DNA of 64,000 bases from Terriglobia bacterium (GTDB taxonomy: Bacteria; Acidobacteriota; Terriglobia; JAIQFV01). Of the stretch, positions 61,501 through 64,000 are shown in pieces. Within the stretch, counting starts at the first letter, position 1, and each line of letters starts with the position of its first letter. A program made the position numbers and the translations under genes. The notes beneath the pieces were generated by a model. It worked only from the letters and a program-made list of their open reading frames with translations. It was not told the DNA's origin and made no database searches. The stretch is from positions 1-64,000 of the forward strand of contig JAQUPQ010000011.1 in assembly GCA_028716525.1 (NCBI GenBank). The letters are read 5' to 3'.

Positions 61501-61589
61501 GTTCGCGCCGTCGCCTGGGCAAAAGCCAAGGCCCCCATGCCGACGAGCACCATCATCGTGAGACACGCCCGTGCCATAAACGTCCTCAT
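58548..61589 (-). CDS. Oar-like TonB-dependent outer-membrane receptor
   Basis: 1013 residues from the ATG at 61589, which follows AAGGAGGG. Signal peptide (MARACLTMMVLVGMGALAFA), then a carboxypeptidase-regulatory domain (TSVTGVVYDQTKAVIPGVQI, GTYRIDLLPAGLYAIKVTMK). The plug follows (SSVSQNITPQEVQNLPLNGR and DFANLAILAPG), then NVNVTVNGIDDKDNTVGGPV. A long beta barrel ends in the aromatic signature GELGIEFIF. This is the receptor type abundant in Acidobacteria and Myxococcus (Oar), used for large polysaccharide or peptide substrates. The TonB-ExbBD motor is encoded at 12.5-15.4 kb. No SusD-like or hydrolase partner is adjacent. Confidence 0.94.
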   Translation of the reverse strand: MRTFMARACLTMMVLVGMGALAFAQATARTSVTGVVYDQTKAVIPGVQITVTEKATGASRSAITDGTGTYRIDLLPAGLYAIKVTMKGFATITSDNVQLLVGQTADIDFTMSPGAESQTITVTEEAPLIDSTSSSVSQNITPQEVQNLPLNGRDFANLAILAPGAKPVDSYDPTKNRIAVFGINGSSGRNVNVTVNGIDDKDNTVGGPVMQLPLGAVQEFIISTQRFSAANGRSEGAAVNVITKSGGNQFHGYGFLFERNERLNANDFFSIQAGNAKPPFSRQQFGGSIGGPIRKDKDFFFFSLERQRENTNIPVTAQAFAELSLVTSLGAQPVALIPTPYRDWRWNARIDHHINQNNTINLAFSQQTNRGLNDQSTQTNDLTAGNFTTNALQLASLTLNSVISTNLVNNFTAGFQYWNNVIDTDKKVPTVTFPGGITFGTNTNVPQQSYQRKWQFRDDLSIIHGKHNFKTGFDYLWEPTLGGFFEFNPTLEIDFLDLPSVITSNKTLYPQGFATPGAVIGMSNTSGNPYFNLQGGAKMFGMYFQDDWKVTRNLTVNLGLRWDKDFNLIGTNAQPLNRTFQELKAINNPYAARLPKDDNKDFSPRVGFAWDITGNGKQTLRGGYGIYYGQTFLNIPLFMIQQINPTVFAVTLSIASAGLGDPNADIVPGTGIKLSNWRFGIDPLPINPPPPTSLPPGSTGRLMDPDYHNPYSQQWNMGYSFELTPTSVVEVEYIHELGLRESKTFNANPKIAANGGARPLSAAFAAAGVPVLSRVDVEQSVGRSRYDGLNISYRKRMTHHFTLNTNYVLSRALAYNGNTAAFRNRPTDFNHIFGAWDLGPTPNDERHRWVLSGVLDLPWGFQISPIMQLASARPYTAIQGIDVFGWGTGRGNAHAFVPPSDPTNFLAFASASASTLRACLAAGTCMQSGFDNVRGQAFFQLDTRVSKSIRLGESKRLNLIWQMFDVTNRANFGNNFDGNIRDASFRQPINFITSSGVTVPHSFSGELGIEFIF

Positions 61590-62312
61590 ATTCCCTCCTT
61601 GGACAAAAATGAATTTTCCTCCCCCCAAGGATTTGTCTCCACCCATAACTCCCGCATTGTTATGGAACTCATGAATTCAAAAGATAGTCCCTGCCTTGGG
61701 GTCAATTCCTAACCTCGATAAAATCTCGATTAGGCCGTTTCTGATTTTTACAAGTTCATCCAACTTCAAAAGGAGATGGGATAAATCCGCAGAAGGACAT
61801 GCACTGGGAATGTAAGACTCGCCACCCTCAGGAATAATCCTGACAGGAGTCGGTTCGGACAAATTTGAATTACGGGATCAAGGAAACGCCTTCGCGCAAC
61901 CCTTCCAAAGGCATCCTCAGGACAGCCACCTTATATGAACGCAACCCCTCGCAACCCACAAAATCCAAAACACATAGAACATCGAATTGGATTCAATCAC
62001 ACAAGAATTAGAGCCTTGCGTTGCGGTCAATAACACAATTCCAACAATGATTTCGCAAATTACTCTCCCCTTTTCCTTCTGTCAAGAAGAAATTAGACCT
62101 GTATTGTCCGGTTGGTGCAGCGATTGTTTTGGGTGTGAAATGAAAAACCGTAGGGGGCGAGTTCTATCGAAGAACTTCTATCTTCTTTCAGAACAGTGTG
62201 GCTGCGGGCCAGTGGTACGTAATCCGGCAAAGATCGACGCAGGTTATTCTTCGGGAAGGGTCACCTCAATAAAACTTCTCCACCGGATTCCTAATCGGCA
62301 GGCCCTCAAACA
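61590..62312. other. Non-coding gap upstream of the receptor gene
   Basis: 723 bases without a gene I can support. Short open frames on either strand (for example 61677-61862 minus and 61987-62316 plus) start with TTG, lack ribosome-binding sites and have third-codon-position composition unlike the flanking genes. The part next to 61590 presumably holds the receptor's leader and promoter. No clear -35/-10 pair, repeat or hairpin was seen. Confidence 0.5.
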
Positions 62313-62615
62313 CTAATCCGCCAGGAAGAATCGGGAAGGAACACTGGCGACGTTCTTGGCCCGATGTGGAGTGCCCTCGGGAATCTCAAAAGCTTCGCCG
62401 GACTTGATGCGCAGCTTTTCCTCGGGCGTCTCAAATTCAATTTCACCGTCCAAAACCAGCCCAATATGACCCCGGGCGCACCACTCCTCGTGTTTCGCAT
62501 CGACTGCATATTGAACCAGGCGAAACCGGGATCCATCCGATTCAAAACCTTTCTGAGTAATTCCCGGGGAAGTTTCATTCCAATCCAACTGGAAAAACTG
62601 AAAACTCTTTATCAT
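62313..62615 (-). CDS. Small cupin-domain protein
   Basis: 100 residues from the ATG at 62615, which has TGGAGG upstream. A single cupin barrel: EEWCARGHIGLVLDGEIEFE for motif 1 and LRIKSGEAFEIPEGTPHRAK for motif 2. The C-terminal His of motif 2 is kept, but motif 1 is ARGHIG rather than the usual two-His form, so metal binding may be weak or altered. Small cupins act as isomerases, dioxygenases or ligand binders; the role here is unknown. It stands alone. Confidence 0.8.
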   Translation of the reverse strand: MIKSFQFFQLDWNETSPGITQKGFESDGSRFRLVQYAVDAKHEEWCARGHIGLVLDGEIEFETPEEKLRIKSGEAFEIPEGTPHRAKNVASVPSRFFLAD

Positions 62616-62789
62616 AAAAGAAAGCCTCCACCTGATTTTCAACCCTCAAGACCTGCAGTGAACTGGAGATTAGGTGAATCCCCAAGTATGAATCTCGCTA
62701 CCCCATCATAATCTATGGACGTAGTTTCCGCCAACTGGGTTCATTTTATTTAGTGAATCCCTTTATTGACCGACGCGCCTTCAAAAAGA

Positions 62790-64000
62790 TCAGGGCTTCT
62801 TCCACTGAACCGCTCCAATGTCGCCCAAAGCTTTCAAATATTCCCGGACCCACTCCAACGGGATGGGTCCGAACTCCGCGGAGACAAAGTCGCGTATTTC
62901 CTGAACCGTCCGTTTCCCATTGACGGCGTTCAGCATTTCATAAGCATAATCGTCTGCACCGGCTCGGCGGAACGGTGCGATATCTTTTTGGAGCTCGCTG
63001 AACCGGGAAAAAAGCTTCAAGGCGCTGGTTTTTTCCGCCCCAAAACGATCAGCCAGAAAACTGTATCCAAAGACCGACATGGGTCCGGGCGGACCGGATC
63101 GAACCGGCACTTCCCCTTCGGAGGCTGTCCCGTCCAGCTGATTCATAAAGTTGTCGATCTCATCCTCATTAATACCCGCCCAAATGGAGAGATTGTGCGT
63201 GAAGGATGAAAGATCCAAACGCGAAACCTGCTCATCACCAATAAAACTGCGCAGCGAAATCAATGTGGCCCGTTCGCGCCGCACCAAATATCGCGTGAAA
63301 TTGTCCATTTCCTGGAATGAACTTTTCAAATCCAGCTGGGCCGCCATTTTGGCTTGGTCCGAGAATCGACCTTGGGAATCGGCCATTCGTCGTTTGGCAT
63401 GAGCGATGATTTCCGAAGTCACTTCCGCGGAATTGGAGGCGTCCAGATTTGCCAAAAAATAACCGCTGGCGGCCGCCACGATGACCGCGCCCTTGAGTTT
63501 GGTGGCATCGATTTGTTCGATCGAATCCTGATTGGTGTGAATGAACCGATCCGGCCAATCATTCAAATAAATGGAAGGGATGCGGTACGAACCTTCGTCA
63601 TAGATCTGATGATCGCTCCCGGAGGTGAAGTCCGACACCTCCAGATTCAGAGCTTCTCTTGTTCCCTCGTTTGAGAACACGGCGAAGCGCGCGTCACCGG
63701 TGGAGGCATACTGGACGCTAAGGTCGCGGATGTATTCCGCAAAATCCTGGGCGACATCATTAATGAACGAAGGAATGGAATCCGGCGTTCGCGTAACATG
63801 AAAGATGGCCTTGGTTTTGTCTTGTGAGCCGCCCACCATGTCCAAATGGATGGCCGCTTTCATCTTGGAAAGCAGGTCGGGATGAGCGCTCAGAAAAATC
63901 TGCGTTCCTTCAATTTCGGGCGGCCATACAAAACGGAGGGTCCGTCTGGGCGGAGGCAGGAGATGATCGGCCACCAGTTTGTTCATCACCCGGGCGACCT
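62790..64000 (-). CDS. M28-family-like peptidase, N-terminal part outside window
   Basis: Partial: the frame stays open to the right edge, so only the last about 403 residues are present. RTLRFVWPPEIEGTQIF matches the catalytic Glu region of M28 aminopeptidases, HLDMVGG supplies a zinc-binding Asp, and RFIHTNQDSIEQID carries the final zinc-binding His, with SGSDHQIYDEGSYRIPSIYL between. About 200 further residues follow, ending in a winged-helix-like segment (GKRTVQEIRDFVSAEFGPIP), as in DUF4910-type aminopeptidases. The signal peptide and first zinc ligands would lie beyond 64000. Confidence 0.85.
   Translation of the reverse strand, partial: VARVMNKLVADHLLPPPRRTLRFVWPPEIEGTQIFLSAHPDLLSKMKAAIHLDMVGGSQDKTKAIFHVTRTPDSIPSFINDVAQDFAEYIRDLSVQYASTGDARFAVFSNEGTREALNLEVSDFTSGSDHQIYDEGSYRIPSIYLNDWPDRFIHTNQDSIEQIDATKLKGAVIVAAASGYFLANLDASNSAEVTSEIIAHAKRRMADSQGRFSDQAKMAAQLDLKSSFQEMDNFTRYLVRRERATLISLRSFIGDEQVSRLDLSSFTHNLSIWAGINEDEIDNFMNQLDGTASEGEVPVRSGPPGPMSVFGYSFLADRFGAEKTSALKLFSRFSELQKDIAPFRRAGADDYAYEMLNAVNGKRTVQEIRDFVSAEFGPIPLEWVREYLKALGDIGAVQWKKP

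Noticed and set aside
61677-61862. Small minus-strand frame (61 codons) upstream of the receptor
   Set aside because: TTG start, no ribosome-binding site, third positions A/T-rich unlike real genes nearby, no recognisable domain.
61987-62316. 109-codon plus-strand frame
   Set aside because: TTG start with no ribosome-binding site, overlaps the end of the cupin gene, and the sequence looks random despite several Cys.

Overview
The window is a chromosomal stretch from a Gram-negative, high-GC bacterium, most likely a member of the Acidobacteriota or a close relative. This is inferred from the gene set: an Oar-like TonB-dependent receptor with a carboxypeptidase-regulatory N-terminus, M61 and M28 secreted peptidases, very large secreted beta-propeller proteins, and a tgt-yajC-secD-secF block running into a tonB-exbB-exbD-exbD-TPR block. 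No rRNA, tRNA, CRISPR array, prophage or complete insertion sequence was recognised. Both ends cut through genes: an M61 peptidase on the left and an M28-like peptidase on the right.

Layout. 0-8 kb: M61 peptidase, secreted metallo-beta-lactamase-fold hydrolase, an unusual siroheme-synthase-like/PilZ fusion, a DksA-type regulator, ComF and HNH proteins, a PpiC/SurA-like lipoprotein and ribosomal protein L28. 8-11 kb: RidA and a bifunctional-type RelA/SpoT protein. 11-23 kb, all on the minus strand: oppD-oppF ATPases, a Yip1-family membrane protein, tgt-yajC-secD-secF (tRNA modification and Sec translocation) and tonB-exbB-exbD-exbD-TPR (energy for outer-membrane uptake). 23.5-28.5 kb: solitary nuoB, a peroxiredoxin whose catalytic cysteine codon is TGA, truA, an Smr-domain protein and an acyl-CoA mutase large subunit. 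The gaps between these genes hold several families of dispersed repeats. 28-38.5 kb: small unknown proteins, an RtcB-like protein, a 1504-residue secreted beta-propeller protein, a DJ-1/PfpI protein, an O-methyltransferase and a TPR protein. 38.5-49 kb: thioredoxin-like protein, diiron ferritin-like protein, GlcG/HbpS-like protein, YgfZ, an MFS transporter, a three-subunit molybdenum hydroxylase of the PaoABC type and a DHH phosphoesterase. 49-64 kb: a ketosynthase-methyltransferase-flavoprotein operon, a second giant secreted protein, a ROK kinase, a flavin reductase, the TonB-dependent receptor, a cupin and the M28-like peptidase.

Most notable points. (1) The Bcp-type peroxiredoxin at 24270-24707 has an in-frame TGA exactly at the peroxidatic cysteine, the frame is open on both sides, and a 7-bp perfect hairpin with a G in its second loop position lies 14 nt downstream. 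This looks like a selenocysteine codon with a bacterial SECIS element. (2) That gene is bracketed by copies of a MITE-like repeat: a 76-bp perfect direct repeat and a 49-bp perfect inverted repeat. (3) A precorrin-2 dehydrogenase/ferrochelatase-like domain is fused to a PilZ domain that keeps both c-di-GMP-binding motifs. (4) Two giant secreted proteins 18 kb apart share a C-terminal module of about 445 residues with internal repeats. All of these were read by eye from the sequence; no database search was possible.
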